64,000 nucleotides of DNA, taken from Saururus chinensis. Taxonomy: Eukaryota > Streptophyta > Magnoliopsida > Piperales > Saururaceae. Positions 11,800 through 24,576 of this stretch are shown here, one piece after another (positions within the stretch are counted from its first letter, which is position 1; each line of letters starts with the position of its first letter). The DNA is taken from assembly GCA_035235625.1 (NCBI GenBank), contig CP141140.1:60814581-60878580 (forward strand). Reading direction: 5' to 3'. The position numbers were made by a program, and so were the translations under genes. The notes beneath the pieces are model-generated. The model was not told the DNA's origin. It worked only from the letters and a program-made list of their open reading frames with translations, and made no database searches.

Positions 11800-12140
11800 A
11801 AAAATATATATCTGTGCTTTATTTTCTTATACTATAGGCATTACACCATTTTTAATTAAATAGAAAAAATAAAACTAAGTGGTGTAAGGCCATATAAAAA
11901 AGTGCATGTAAGAATATTACTATCTTCAGTCTAAATTAGGACAGATAATTGAAAGGGTTGCCAAAAATACCAAAGGGGGGGAAAGGACTCATAACATACA
12001 TCACTTATGATTTATATGGACTAAGTAATATCGTTGCACATAACTTAGGTGAGCTTTCTTGGTCTAAAATTCAGTACAACTTGTGTCTTCTCCGATTGCT
12101 TTTGATTTCAACACATTTCCCCCCCAAGATATGCATTGAA
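11800..12140. other. 3' flank of the F-box gene
   Basis: AT-rich sequence with no gene. 'aattaaatagaaaaaataaa' near 11,855 could serve as a polyadenylation region, but no strong signal is evident. Confidence 0.4.
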
Positions 12141-12340
12141 TGCGGATGAGATCAGCTGGGTGGGCACTCCTACCCAGCCCCGAGTGAGTGCCCAATGAGA
12201 GCCAGCGCGTAAGCAAAACGTGTTTGGCTCTCATTGGGCACTCCCACGGGTTGTGGTGGGAGTCCACGCAGTTTGCTTACATGGCTGGCTCTCATTGGAT
12301 ACTCCCACGGGTTGTGGTGGGAGTGTCCACCCAGCTGATC
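12141..12340. repeat. Fold-back (MITE-like) element
   Basis: The outer arms GATCAGCTGGGTGGGCACTCC (about 12,150) and GGAGTGTCCACCCAGCTGATC (about 12,319) are inverted copies. Inside, 'ggctctcattgg..actcccacgggttgtggtggg' occurs twice, 60 bases apart, and 'gcccaatgagagcc' faces 'ggctctcattgggc'. The whole block can fold into a long hairpin of about 190 bases. No target duplication could be assigned with confidence and there is no coding capacity. Confidence 0.65.
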
Positions 12341-12844
12341 CAAATCCCATTGATTGGGCACTTGCACTCCCACCAATTACGTAGGAGTGCACACTTACCT
12401 TATCTGAACCCACCATTGCCTCCCCATGAGAGTTCACTCCCCTACTTCCTCAAACACTTCCTAGCCAACTTTTCTCTTTCACCATAATGTGCCCAACTGT
12501 CCCTCTGTCTCTTTCCCTCCACTCCTCTATCTTTCCTCCCTCCCCTACTACAATTTTGGGATAGGAACTCAATTTTATGGCAAAAAATCTTTTCTTGTTT
12601 CCATCGTATATTGTGAGTAGTTGTGTCCTTTCATTGTTACTCTCTTCTACCACTTTTATGTGCTTGTTTGGTATTTATAGGTCGCATTTCCTTCATGGCC
12701 TTGAGCGATCCATGTTTGGGTAGGTTGGGCATGCCTCAAGGACCCTGCTCTCTAGTTATTTTGTCTAGGTCCTCGTCCTGACTTAATTAATGGGCATGCC
12801 CCATCATCTCTTTGATGGAAGTATTTTCTATGCTTTATACTAGC

Positions 12845-12995
12845 AATGCACCTAGTGTAAGGAATACATGGGAACCCTTCATCTATGAGATAAACAATGT
12901 ACATACTAGAGCACATTAGTGTTAGTGCTTGTTTTTAAACATAAAAATTCTCATGCATCCCTTATGTTGGGCTCACTGTCATTGGGGAATATTAA
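12845..12995. repeat. Dispersed fold-back repeat, copy
   Basis: 'gtaaggaatacatgggaacccttcatctatgaga' and, 100 bases on, 'aatattaaaaatgcttccct' recur at 36,420-36,715 and 38,060-38,260. This copy lacks the strong second arm seen at 36,410. Confidence 0.55.
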
Positions 12996-15900
12996 AAATG
13001 CTTCCCTCGCTGATAGGCTGGCTACTGGTTCATGGTTGTGACAACCTATAATTTTTTACTTTTCTTTATTTTTGGATTAGTTGACTGAGCTACACTAAGA
13101 ATTTGAGTTCGAAACTATATGGTTAAAAAGTTGACTTACCAAGAACACGAAAAACAAGTTCATATGAGGGTGATATGGTCATTCAAAGTGGACACTTCAT
13201 GCATGGCCCAATTACCCGATTAGACGTGGGGAAAATGATCAATTGACCAAACCTATGGGTCCATGTGTGGCAATTTCAAATTTTGTAAGTTTATGTTGTT
13301 CAAATTAGTGAGATTGAGAGCAAATTTCCTTATTTGATTCTCATAATCATGATTAGGATGGGGGAGATAACTTACCTTATCAGGTCCTAAAAGTCTGGAA
13401 GACCAAATCACTTGATTATGTCTCAATGTTTTAGCCATAACTTTCAGTCCCAAAATCCAATTAACCCACATGAGGATGATATAGAAATTTAAATAAAATA
13501 TCTACAACTTTGTATCTCATCCAATTCAAAGCTTTGGCTCCTTATGAGTAAAAGATTGTATCCAATCAATGAGTAGATTTGGAAGGATTTGCGGATGGGT
13601 GCTAATATTAGGAGATTGCCATTAGGGCAACCACCCTCTCTTTATTAAATTAATTTCATTGCTAGATATCATTTCATCTCTTCTCCCATTTGTTTTCCTC
13701 TTCTTTTCTCCCTCAAGGCACAAACATCTCTTTCCTCTTCTTCTTTCTTCTCTAATGTTTCTTCTTCACCTTCTAAAGTGATCTTTCCTTACTACCAAAT
13801 GTTAATCCAAACCTTGAGGTCTAGAAAATTATTGAGAATAGATGATTTGGGAGAGAAGGATGTTTGAGAAGGCATGTGAAGATGTGAATAGAGCATAGTT
13901 GGAGCAAAAGGACAAGCACAGTTAGAGAAGTACACAGGTGAACAAGGTAAAAGCAGTATTCACAAAATATCTTATTTGATGCTGGATGTTTAAGCATAAT
14001 TTTGCATACTAGGGTTATGAAGATTCATATGTATGATGATATGTTTCACATGTGAATTATACAATGCTTTGATAGATAAAATATTATGATGATATATTAG
14101 TAACTGCATGTGGGTGTTGTTTGCATCATGGAAGTTATGGTTCACATATATGTATCATGTGATTTTTAAGTTGTCTACTTTGACCTTTTGGAAGTTAATT
14201 TTTGAGTTGAATTTTATGTGGAAAATTTATAGTTCTAGTGATATTGAGTGGACAAAGGCTAGTAGTAATATCCCAAAGTTTGAAATGTTAATCGATTTTT
14301 ATTTTACAAATTGGGCCTCATTGATTTTAGTTGTGAGATAGGCAAAATAAATTCATGATTTATTCTATGGTATCTAAATAATATGATTTTTTTTGTCATC
14401 TTTTCAAATGTTAGGACCATTTGTTAGTAAAATCCCATTAGCACTTGCCATGTTCTCATGTCTCGGAATTCATGTCTTTTTGGCTAGGGTTTCTTATGTT
14501 AATTTTGAATGTTTCCCATAAAAATTTATTCTAATTCATGTGAAATATTTATTGGGAGTTCCCATAGTGTCCCTGAATTACTTTGAATTTTTTAAAATTT
14601 TATAAGTTAATTTTGTTTGTATTTCAAAATTATCAAGGTAAAAATTTGGTGTAAATTGAAGAAAAATGCATTTATACAACTATCCAACTTACCAATTTAT
14701 TCATAATTTATTATGTAGTGCTTCGAAACTTACATTAGTTAAGTCCAATGATTACTCAAAGGATCATATGACTTAGAGAAGTTTATGATGATTTTAACGA
14801 GTTTTGATACCTTGAAAATTATGACCATTATAGTGGGCAATTTCTTTTAGAAAAATGAGATTTAATTGAGTTCTACCCTTTGGGTTGAGTCAAAAGATTT
14901 ATGAGAGCTTCATAGAGGTCAATTGAATCTTCTATAAAAATTTCATATATTTTTTCTACATATGACCATTTCTTTTAATTTTAGTCTTAACAACTTGAAC
15001 ATTTACTGTTTTATGGAGTACCAATTATTCCAATGAATGACAATGTTTTATTTGAATTATTTGAGTTTTTCAATGATTTGTTTTGTTAAGAGTAACAATG
15101 ATCTTCTTTTCACAATTGGTTTCTAATTATAGGAGATTTGATATTTATATAATGAAAAATGAGTTCGTATCTTTTTTACTTCTTGGATAGGTATAGTGAG
15201 ATGTGAAAAGACATAACATTTATTCTATAATGTGTCACAAATCACAAATGCATTTAATGAATCTTCACATATAGCTTGACTTTTGATAGTCTTCACTTAT
15301 TCTTTAATCATCTTCTGTCTTCAACATCTTCATATGTTCTTCTTGACATCTTAAAAAATCCTAATAAATCTAAGATACAAGATGGATTCATTGAACAATA
15401 TGATTGATTTTTTTATGGAATTTGTAAATACATAATTTTTCTTTTATAATCACCCTCATTGGCAATTTAAGTGACAATACACTTTTACATTGTATTAAAT
15501 CAAGATTTATTAGAGTAATTTTTTTAAGTACACCATCTTGGAATACTATATATCCTTCATTTCATAAACTTCCTTTTTATGTTTAGAATTTGTAAATCGG
15601 CACACCAGAAATAACAACTATACAAAGCATACCATTTGAAATGGTCATTTAAATACACAGCTTAATACAATGTTTTTCCCCCTTTTGCCACAAATTGACA
15701 AAGGTAATAGCAAACTAAACATAACCAAGAAACAACACATGTAGGGAGCAAAGAAAATTCATCATTAAACCATAAAATTAGATTAGAAACATATGAGCAT
15801 TCAAGTACATAATCTCAAAGAAAAAAATACATAAAACACTAAAACATAAAACAAAGAGTAGATCTAACATCCAAATGTTAAAATAAATAAAAAATAATAA
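12996..15900. other. Gene-poor AT-rich stretch
   Basis: Nearly 3 kb without a recognisable gene, RNA or intact transposon. Near 15,670-15,710, 'tttttcccccttttgccacaaattgacaaagg' resembles the reverse complement of the purine-rich 3' region of plant Copia elements, so transposon debris is likely. Confidence 0.5.
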
Positions 15901-16850
15901 TCATCATCATGTGCAATGACTTAATCTGTGGTTTCTTCTTCTTTTTTAGCATTTGAACTTGACAAAGATGTAGATTCAATCCATGTGACTTTTAGTTCCA
16001 TCTTATCAATCCTTTTGTCAAGTCTCATTTGCATCCTCTGAACTTGAGAAAGTTCTCTTTTCGTAGCATCAAATCTAGATATACTCTCATAATATCTCTC
16101 CAGGCTAGTTTACTCTATGGATACTAATTTGTGCATGATAGTTGCTAGACTAACAAAGGAAGAAGATGCACAAGAAGTTGTACGAGGAAGTACCTCACCT
16201 GCTGAACCATCAAATTTTTCTTTTGCCCAGCTCAAATGTCACATTTTTCAAATATTCATCTACTAAAATTATATTTCCTAATGGAGTGAAAACAACAAAA
16301 GATACATCTAATTTATCCTTAGGATGTTTAATATCAGCCATAAATATTTTATAAATGAAAGAATATAATGCACTAGGGTCATAGAATATTCTAGCCAATC
16401 GATTAAAATTTGGGAAGGTACCTTCAAGAACAACATTATCTCTCGCATCCTCATCCAACAGAGCCATTCCTTTTCTTCTCATCCTTATTTGGATTCCCTT
16501 GAGTTCCTTGAGGACACTAATGGGCTATATGCCTGGGTTGTTTACTTGTGTAACACAACCTAATTTCCTCTTTACAAGTTTTACTTGGGTGATTTTGGCT
16601 ATACACTTTATACTTCCATTCATTCCTCTTATTTTTGTAAGGCACAAAATTCTTTTTGGATGATTCAGCGTTCTTCATTTACTTGAACAGTCAATTCTCA
16701 TTCATATTTCTTACTTTGCCCATTTTCTTATCCCCTCTCTCATACTTCTTATAATGTTCGGTGCTATTTGATGATGCACGACATCGATTGCAATCCTCTT
16801 CCAAGATGGATGCTTGGGCCACTGCATCGGCAGAAGAAAAAATATATAAT
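15900..16850 (-). pseudogene. Gypsy retrotransposon gag-protease relic
   Basis: Minus-strand fragments fall in gag-protease order. At about 16,700-16,800 is a charged gag tail. At about 16,560 is a degraded zinc knuckle ('CYTSKQPRHIAH-stop-CPQ', with the second Cys replaced by Ser). At 16,482-16,210 there is 90 residues of an RVP_2-type aspartic protease ('VLEGTFPNFNRLARIFYDPSALYSFI ' in part, then 'VVFTPLGNIILVDEYL' and 'VTFELGKRK'). The catalytic D-S/T-G region reads D-P-S-A. Frames are interrupted by stops. A short coiled segment (RMQMRLDKRIDKMELKV) follows at about 15,930-16,050 and may belong to it or to separate debris. No reverse transcriptase was found nearby. Confidence 0.6.
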
Positions 16851-16954
16851 CAAACACTATAAAAATGTTATAAAAGCTACAATTGAATTCAAACAAAAAC
16901 AAATAAAGACATAAAAATATAAATTACAAATGAATATTAAACTTTACATAATTT

Positions 16955-17160
16955 CTTATCATGATGACTAATTTTCCCACAACAACTACATTTTATTTCT
17001 CTTGGTATATATTCCCTTTAGAAGAAATATGTTTCTTCTTTGGTCTTCTAGACAAAGGTGGCAACAAAAGAACTTCATTTGTAGAAATCAATGCCTTCTT
17101 AAAAGTAGGAATGAGATTGATTATATTTGAATATGAATTTTGATAACTCCTTTGTAGAGT
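16955..17160 (-). pseudogene. MULE transposase pseudogene, C-terminal part
   Basis: On the minus strand this encodes 'LSRRPKKKHISSKGN', then (one frame over) 'KCSCCGKISHHDKKLCK', the basic stretch and CCHC zinc knuckle at the end of plant MuDR/MULE transposases. It is the continuation of the transposase at 24,095-26,240. The two are separated by the 6.9 kb LTR-type insertion 17,166-24,089. At the insertion point the transposase frame carries straight on if the insert and one copy of the 5-base duplication are disregarded. It contains at least one stop and one frameshift. Confidence 0.75.
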
Positions 17161-18894
17161 AAGTGTGTAACACCCGGGAATTTTCTAAATTCTCAAAGTT
17201 GACCACAGGAAATTGGTGTGTCAGACCCCTTGAGCTCATAGTTCGAATAACTTATTCAATGTTTTGAATTGGTGGGTGAAACCTATATGTATGGAAAGTA
17301 GACATAAAGAGCTTCGAAGCGCCACCAAGAACGCAAAAATTGAAGTTCAGATGATGGAGATACAACCGTTTAAAGTTGAATATAGCGTGTAGGGCCCGTT
17401 TACCCGAATTGGATATGTAAATTGGCCGTTTAAGTCACTTTATGGGCCCGATTATTTTTGTAATAGAAATTAATAAAAATAGGCCTAATTAGCCCAACTC
17501 TTAATGAGATTAGAAAGCACTAATATCTATGGATTAAAAAGGGCTTTTGAGGGAGAAGGCTGCAGCGACGGTGGATCAACGTCAACTCGTCCAGGGAGGT
17601 AGGATTTCAAAGTTAGATTATTATCGATTTTGTTAACTAATTGAATGAAAATTATAGTGGTTTATGCAAATAATAGTGTTTTTTGTAAATATTGTTCACG
17701 TAATTACTTTGATTTTTCAATCGCCAGAATAGCCATGGAAAAGGGGCTGCACTGGCCGTGGCGGCTCTTGCCCTGGCCACGGCAGTCCTGGATGTAAGGA
17801 CCCTCATCTCTAAACCGGTTTTGGTTTTCTTTAATTGTTGGTTATCGTGAGATTAACGTGTTTTCTGATCTTATTCGGTGATTTCGTAAAATAAATAGTG
17901 TTTATGATGGTTTTAACCAAAATCAACTTCAGTATTAGTGGTTTTAAGTGATTTTAAACTAAATGTGAATTTTTGGGATTTTTCAGAATTTTTACTATTT
18001 TTCCAAAAATTAGGGTTTTGGCGGGACCCCTGTGGGCCCCACCATCGAAAATTTTATTTTTGGGTCAAATGAACTTAGACATCTACCTAAGGTCATACAA
18101 AAATTTTCAGAATTTTCCTAGGCTTAATTAGTGCTTAAATCTGCAAAATATCCATTTTTAGCCTACTTTTCATATTTACACCCCAAAACTTACCCATGCA
18201 TACCCCAACCCTTACAATAAAAGGGCAGACCTGAGTCATTTCCATTTTTGGAAATAGGCTAAGGAGGGAGGGCTGGCCTAATCCCTACTTAGGCCCGAAT
18301 TAGAATCCGATAAGGTAAGCTTACTCTAATTAAGCACTAATACATGACTTTCTTCTTAATCTCTTCCAAATCTACTATTTTCCCCTTCATTCAATTCGTT
18401 TTTGGGTATCAAAAGCTACTGATTTGTGTTTTACTACAAACCCTAACATTCAAAATTCGATTTTTACTACCAACAAGCCCTAGATCTAAGATTTAATTAG
18501 GGATTTCTTGGGTAAATCGATTTCTATTACAGTTTAATTCAAACTCATTGTGTTTTCAAGGATTTCAAGAAGGGTGACTCTTCAATCCGAGCTTAATCAA
18601 GTGCTGAGGTAATGGGTCTTCAAAATCTCTGTTTATCCATGGTAAAATTCTTCATTTTTGGCTTATTTCGAAATGGAGTTGCTTGATTTGGTGTGTTAAT
18701 GGTAAGATTAGAAAATGGAATTATTTAATCCCGATTTCTTAGGGTTTTGCATTATTATGGTATGGTTTGATGTTCTGGAAGTCAAAAAGGACTTTTGATG
18801 ATGATTAGGGTGTTGGATGTGGATTTGTAGTGTTATCAATGGTGTTTCGGTTTGAATTTGCGAAAGGAAGAAGATAAACTGTTCTGCCTTGTTG

Positions 18895-19060
18895 GCGTTC
18901 GAACGGCCCTGCTAGGCGTTCGAATGGCAACACTGCCGGAATGATACTTTTCCAGTTCGGCCAATCGAACGGCCTGTTGGGCGTTCGAACGGCCAAACTG
19001 TGAATTTCAAAACTTTGCGTGTAACCGATCGAATGGCCTGAAGGGTGTTCGAATGGCTAC
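18895..19060. repeat. Paired TTCGAA/ATCGAA palindrome modules
   Basis: Three modules of the form (C)GTTCGAACGGC - about 10 bases - GCGTTCGAA(C/T)GGC start at about 18,896, 18,963 and 19,025, so members of a pair are 18-22 bases apart and the modules repeat every 62-67 bases. Linkers are AT-rich and contain AACTGT or ACAC. The CpG-rich palindromes stand out from the AT-rich surroundings. A comparable module occurs in the Athila-type LTRs at 28,102 and 34,205. Confidence 0.7.
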
Positions 19061-20300
19061 ACAGCAGATTGATTTTCTAATGCATGATGTTTATTTTGAT
19101 GATTCCACTTTAGCTTGCCAATTTCATATGAATGTGGTGTGTTTCGAGCCATATTATGCTACTGAAAATGCATGCTATTGAGGTTATGAAGTTGGGAGAT
19201 ATGCTTAGAGATTTATGGAACGGCTTATGTTTTATGGCATGATGTTGGAATTGTCATCTTGAAATTGTGAATGGTTGACTTCCTATGGTTGAGCATATTT
19301 TCAGTAGGACTACAACCTATTATTGGATTGATTTGTCATGATAGAGTGTGGTTAGTTGGTGTGTGGATGTTGGTGAATGCCATGACTCAATGATGAAATG
19401 GGTGATTTTATATGTTTAGCCTTTGTGGTTGAGATTTGAATTGGGATACAATTTTAACGATTCTTTTCTATGATTTCCGCTGGAATTCATGTTTAGATGG
19501 AAATTCACATGTGTAGTGTGGTAGTGAGTTTAATTTCAAGCATGTTGACATGCATTATATGAAATGCTTCTACTAGTTACACACACACACATGTGGGGGT
19601 TAAATGATGATGTTGAAGCTTGATATGGTGATTATGAATGATGCATTAGGGGCTGATGAGAGCACTTATCATGGATTAGAATTCATGTATGCCTTGCCCA
19701 CGTATGTACCATGTTGCATGCATCATGATAATGGATTTCCAATTGAGGCTTCATCATGGTTAATCGAATTTGACCGATTGGATGCAATGTGATGAAATTG
19801 TGTGCCGGATTGATCGGTCGTAGATTAATCGCAAGTTGATTGGTCCGAAAGGACATACTTTGATTTGAGTTCCTGTGTGGAACGAGTGCACTCCCCGGGT
19901 TGAGTCTTGTTAAATGGAATGATGTGGGGACGAGTTGTGTACTTGTCTTGCGGATTGTGAGAATGTTATTATGAGTGTCATCTGGACCCTGAGAATCCAG
20001 TGTGGTATGCTGTGTGCACCCCGCTACCACGTGTTCTAGGGTTTTCTATATAAGAACTCGGGCTCTTCCCTCCGCAGGAGATGTCCCTGGGTGAACACCC
20101 CTGTTCTAGATTCTCTGTGTGAGAATGGGACATCCTTGGCCAGGATCGTCCAGGGCGAGCAGCATTAGGGATTGATAACCCCGATCTTTCTTTAATTCTT
20201 GTGTAGAATTTTGGACCTTGACACGCCTTCGTGGCCTTGTCTATGCTCCCGTCTATGTGACATTAATGTGTGATTACTCCTTGATGGAGGTTGTGATGAA

Positions 20301-20480
20301 ATACATCCATGCAGGTTGTGATGATATAATGCATGTGGGAATATGTATGTTAGAAATACATCCATGCAGGTTGTGATGATATAATGCATGTGGGAATATG
20401 TATGTTAGAGATACATCCATGCAGTTTGATTTGATACAATGCATGTGGGAATATGTATGTTAGAGATACATCCATGCATG
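20301..20480. repeat. 55-base tandem repeat
   Basis: 'atacatccatgcagg..gttgtgatgatataatgcatgtgggaatatgtatgttaga' recurs with ATACATCC at 20,301, 20,356, 20,411 and 20,466, an exact 55-base period with few substitutions. It lies inside the non-coding LTR-type insertion. Confidence 0.85.
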
Positions 20481-21347
20481 TTGATTATGCACCATGATGC
20501 AGTGTTAGGTGATATGTATGTGTGATCAGAAAATGATGCATCATGTAAATCTTTGATTTGAATGATCTTATTACTATGCTATCGTATTTTCGATGTTGAC
20601 AATGATATTAAAACCATTGCTGAGTTTGTTAAACTCACCCTCTTTCTTGTGTTTTGATTTGGGGCTGCGTGGTGCGACACGCAAACTGACAGGATCTCCT
20701 CTTTGAGGAAAGGTCGGAGATAGCTTGGGTGTGATGATGGAGATCGTTGTGTGACTTATCTTCTTTGGTTTTATGTTTTATGAATTGAACCTTTGTGTAG
20801 GGTTCTTTGTTTTGGATTTATGTCATATTTTATAGTTGTAATGCTTATGACTTATTTTGAGCCGGTGTGGGCTTCAATTAACTAAGCTTGTGGGTTTGAG
20901 AATTGTTGTTTACTTTGTGATAAGCAATACTCTTTATTCCCTTTTATTTACTCTTGCTCAAAGGATTGTGCGCACTCCGTATTTCTGTTAATCGCCTGTA
21001 GTTAGGGTTAAGTCTTTCTCTAGATCGTTTCTCAATTTTCACCTTGTCGCCCCCGCGCGTTTGACCGGCCCCTGGACCGGGTTTGGCTCGGGTCGGGCAT
21101 CGCTGGGGCATGACACCGGCCCTAGCTGCAGTGGCATGGATCTGGCGGCCTTGGTGGAGGCGGATTGGCTACTGCAGCCACCGGGCCAGCTCAGTAGTAA
21201 AAAGAAAGAATGGAGAACATGCGGTGGCGCAGCGCGGTCGCTGGCCGGAGGATGGACCAGGGATGCCAGAATCGCCGGACAATGGCTATCCGGTCAAGCC
21301 CAGCCCATCGACCGGCCATGGCGCCCTGCAGTCGCGGCTTCTCCAGC

Positions 21348-21351
<4 letters not shown>

Positions 21352-21379
<28 letters not shown>
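21352..21379. repeat. (TA)14 microsatellite
   Basis: Twenty-eight bases of perfect TA dinucleotides inside the LTR-type insertion, between two GC-rich blocks. It explains the Ile-Tyr runs in overlapping reading frames, which are not genes. Confidence 0.95.
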
Positions 21380-21991
21380 AGTGCATCTTTGGCCTTAGCC
21401 GGCCACCGAGCGGCGGCGGGGGCCAGCCTCATTGGGACAGCTGCTTGGCGGTGATCCAGTGGAGCCCAGGCCACTACCCCACCGTGGCAGCCAGGGGAGG
21501 TGCCGCCAGAGGTGGAAACGCTTCTGGCTGGATGCGGGGAAGCCGCATTGTGGGTTGTCGACCCAAACCAAACCGATCCGGTTTGAAAAAAAAAATGATT
21601 GAAGGGTCGAATCAGGTCCGGTTGAGGGGGATAAAAATGTCTAAAAATTTCTAAAAAATTTATGTTGCAACTTGAGAAGCGTGGTAGTATTCTAACCAAT
21701 TTTCAGATTTGGAAAAAAATCCAGAGACTATAAAATGACTATTTTACCCTTATAGTTAAATCCTCGTGAAATATTAACTTACTCGACTTAAGGGCTCCGG
21801 ATCAATGGCCTATGACTGATCTTAAAAATTGGGAAAATTCTCAGTAATATTGTAATTGGTAATCTAATTATAGGCCAAACCTCTTAATGAAGAAAAATCC
21901 CAATGAGTGGTTAATTAACCCTTTTGCCCTTAGGGTTTATAGTAAACCATTAGTCAAAACCTGGGTCGGTTCAAGGGGTTCACGACCCTGT

Positions 21992-24089
21992 CACACACTA
22001 GGAAAATTATACAGAGTCCATGAAGTTATGTAGTATGTTTGAGTTCAATTTTGGACCTATTAGATGCCAATAAGGCTTCAAACCAAATGACAAAAATACC
22101 CTTTGAGTGAACCGTTGACATTTGTGTGAATGGAAGCGTGAGTCAGTTGGAGAGTGGAGCCTTCTGAAAGGTTAATGACTTAAAATAAACAGTAGGGTAG
22201 TGAGATGACCAAATGACCCAAGGGAGAGTACCATACCCTAGGTGGTAGAACTACCCTAATGCCCTAAAGGGCAGTATGTTCCATTTTTGTCGAAACTAAT
22301 AACCTAACTACTAAGTGTTAGGGTACGCTATAGTGATGTGGAATGACTTCAAAAGGAAGGGGTGTAACTAGTAAGTGACACGAAGACCTTGTTAGGTCAT
22401 AGTGTCATAGGAAACAAGGGGAATGACCCTAATTCTCAAGGTTTAGGGCAACGGATTACATGTGTCTGCAACGAGTACATCGATCAACTAGAGTATTAAA
22501 TACGTAACTCGTGTGATGTGTTAGAGTTAATTACACTCTCGGGCTTGAATTCTCTCACCCTTGGCCCTACAAATGAGTGCAATGGGCATCCATTTATTAT
22601 CTATGTACTTGTGTGATTGCATAGTATATATGTTATTTATTCTAATGCTTACATTTATTATCGATGCTTTGATTTATATGAGTAACTTAAGATTAATGAA
22701 GTTTAATCAACAGACATGGGTTGCTGTTGGATTAGGGGGAGAATATCTAATCAAGATAATGACTAAAATACCCTTATTAGGGTGGGGACACGTTCATGGA
22801 GTGAATGGGGCCTTGACATAGAATTTTACCTTGGTTAATGAACTGAGGGTGGTTATGGGATGTTCTCTGAGTCATAGCTCAGTGGATGAGCTATTTATTG
22901 GGCCAATTCACAAGGTAAAGAGAACCTAAACGGTTGAGCAGATACTAGACTGGATGGAAATAATCTAGTCTAAGTTTTAGATGTTTGGGGGGAGTCAATG
23001 GTCATAAAGACCTGAGGCTTCTATGGATACATTAGTAATGTCTTATAAGACATTTTCTCCTTGAGTTGGGATGGTGGAGATTGTAATATGCTTCTTCATC
23101 GCCATGATGGTTTGGGTATTGACCAGAGGGTCTTTACCGCGGGTCTCCTGCAGGTCTTCCTAGGACTATTTAGTACGTACAAAAAGCGGAGTTGTATGAG
23201 CATCATAGAAGGCTTGTGCTTCTCGCCAATTTGTGTCCATGAGCACAGTTGGGATCCTCTTCTTTAGATTCGTGGCAGGCTAGTGAGAACCCTGGAGATT
23301 TGGGTCAAGCTGCTGTTAAGTAGTCTACTCCAAGGTTGGAGTACTATGTTTGGAGGTTTCTCGAGGGGCGAGTCATCTCTGAGTTACATATTGATAATAT
23401 TAATTATTGAATAAGAGTTGTGAGATAATTAATAATATTGTTTGATATTGCTTGTTAATTAAATAAGTGGAACGTTTAAATGACTTGCATAAAATGTAGG
23501 TTGAAAATACTTAAGCATTGCATGTGTGGTGCTATGTTTCTTAGGATAGTGTAGTTTCTAGGAAGAACTATGTCTGGATCCGATCTTGTTGGAAACATTG
23601 GAGATGTTGTCTGATGAGTACATAGGCAACTAACATCGGGTGATGTTGGCCCAATCCGAAAAATATTAATAAAACCTTTTGTCCTTTGGAAGCTCTTCTC
23701 CTGAAGGCAGAGAAGTTCCATTGTGGTTGTTGTTGTTGTTTGGTTTGGTTGGTTACATATTCACCAGGCGACGACAAGTGAGACTAAGACAGGCGAGCAC
23801 AAGAAGTTTCTGTATTTCTGCAACTCCGGTACGTTAGTGTACCTTTAGCGTGAGAGTCAACTTGTTATTTATTTTCATACGGATGGCGGACTTGTACTTA
23901 CATGGATGAGCTATTGTTGAAATTTTGAGACGTGTAAATATCATATGATTTGATATCTGTATTTGTGAACCCCAGTTATCATGGCCTGGATATTTAATCA
24001 AATGATTTATTTTGTATTCAAGAAAAAAAAATCTCACTACTTACCGTTCGTGCTATTTAAAAATACTTTTAAAAATCCGGGTTGTGCCA
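21992..24089 (+). repeat. LTR-like unit shared with 62,668-64,000
   Basis: The 3' part of the 6.9 kb insertion is an inverted counterpart of the sequence from 62,668 to the window end. Shared landmarks are the terminal CCGGGTTGTG block, 'gagagtcaacttgttatttattttca', a stretch open in one frame in both copies (minus 23,721-23,476; plus 63,040-63,260) encoding 'RIGPTSPDVSC' and 'HQTTSPMFPTRSDPD', and 'aatctaatcaagataatgactaaaatac'. The copies are clearly diverged by substitutions and indels. Confidence 0.7.
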
Positions 24090-24094
24090 AAGTG

Positions 24095-24492
24095 TCAATG
24101 ACAAAACAAGGATCAACCCCACATATCATAGGAGCAACAACAGCATGAGTACATAGGAACCGTTAATTTTCATTCAAAACATGAATATTCATAGCTGCTA
24201 ATATTCACAAAATATGAATGAGTAGATATAATTTCATAAACATTAGGAGCAAAAGGTATAACCATCAAAGATGAAGCATCAATAATAAGAGCATTCAACT
24301 TCTTCTCAATTTTAGGATAGAGGAAAGAAAGCTCAACTATTCGCATCCATCTTACGCTCCAACATCATATACATTAATTTTTTCCTAATTTCATCGATCA
24401 TTTCAGTAATCGGAAGATGTCTTTCATCTTTAATCTAAGAATTAAAACTCTCTGTCATATTGGATTACATCTCCCCATAACATTTTCTATTG

Positions 24493-24576
<84 letters not shown>

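Larger units (their letters stand above)
17166..24089 (+). mobile_element. 6.9 kb non-coding LTR-type insertion in a MULE
   Basis: The left end is TGTAACACCCGGGAATTTTC and the right end ATCCGGGTTGTGCCA, imperfect inverted termini of the TG...CA kind that bound plant LTRs. AAGTG lies directly outside both ends (17,161-17,165 and 24,090-24,094), a 5-base target duplication. The MULE transposase frame resumes across the insert, which independently confirms the limits. No gag, protease, RT or integrase is present, and I found no primer-binding site. Internally there seem to be two units: 17,166 to about 21,113 (ending GGGGCATGACA) and about 21,992-24,089 (starting TGTCACACAC), the latter shared with the element at 62,668. 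It may be a large LTR derivative, a recombinant of two related elements, or a nested pair. Confidence 0.75.

Noticed and set aside
20301..20480. Possible array with spacers
   Set aside because: A continuous 55-base tandem repeat without variable spacers.
17166..21113. Classic 5' LTR of a complete element ending at 24,089
   Set aside because: No matching direct repeat was found at the right end and no primer-binding site follows 21,113, so a standard two-LTR structure is not supported.
21061..21699. Overlapping frames of 123-197 codons in GC-rich sequence
   Set aside because: They run through a (TA)14 microsatellite giving Ile-Tyr repeats and match no family. They sit inside the non-coding LTR-type insertion.
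23476..23721. A small conserved protein gene
   Set aside because: It is open in two copies of an LTR, but two copies are too few to separate coding conservation from plain sequence similarity. Kept only as a low-interest finding.
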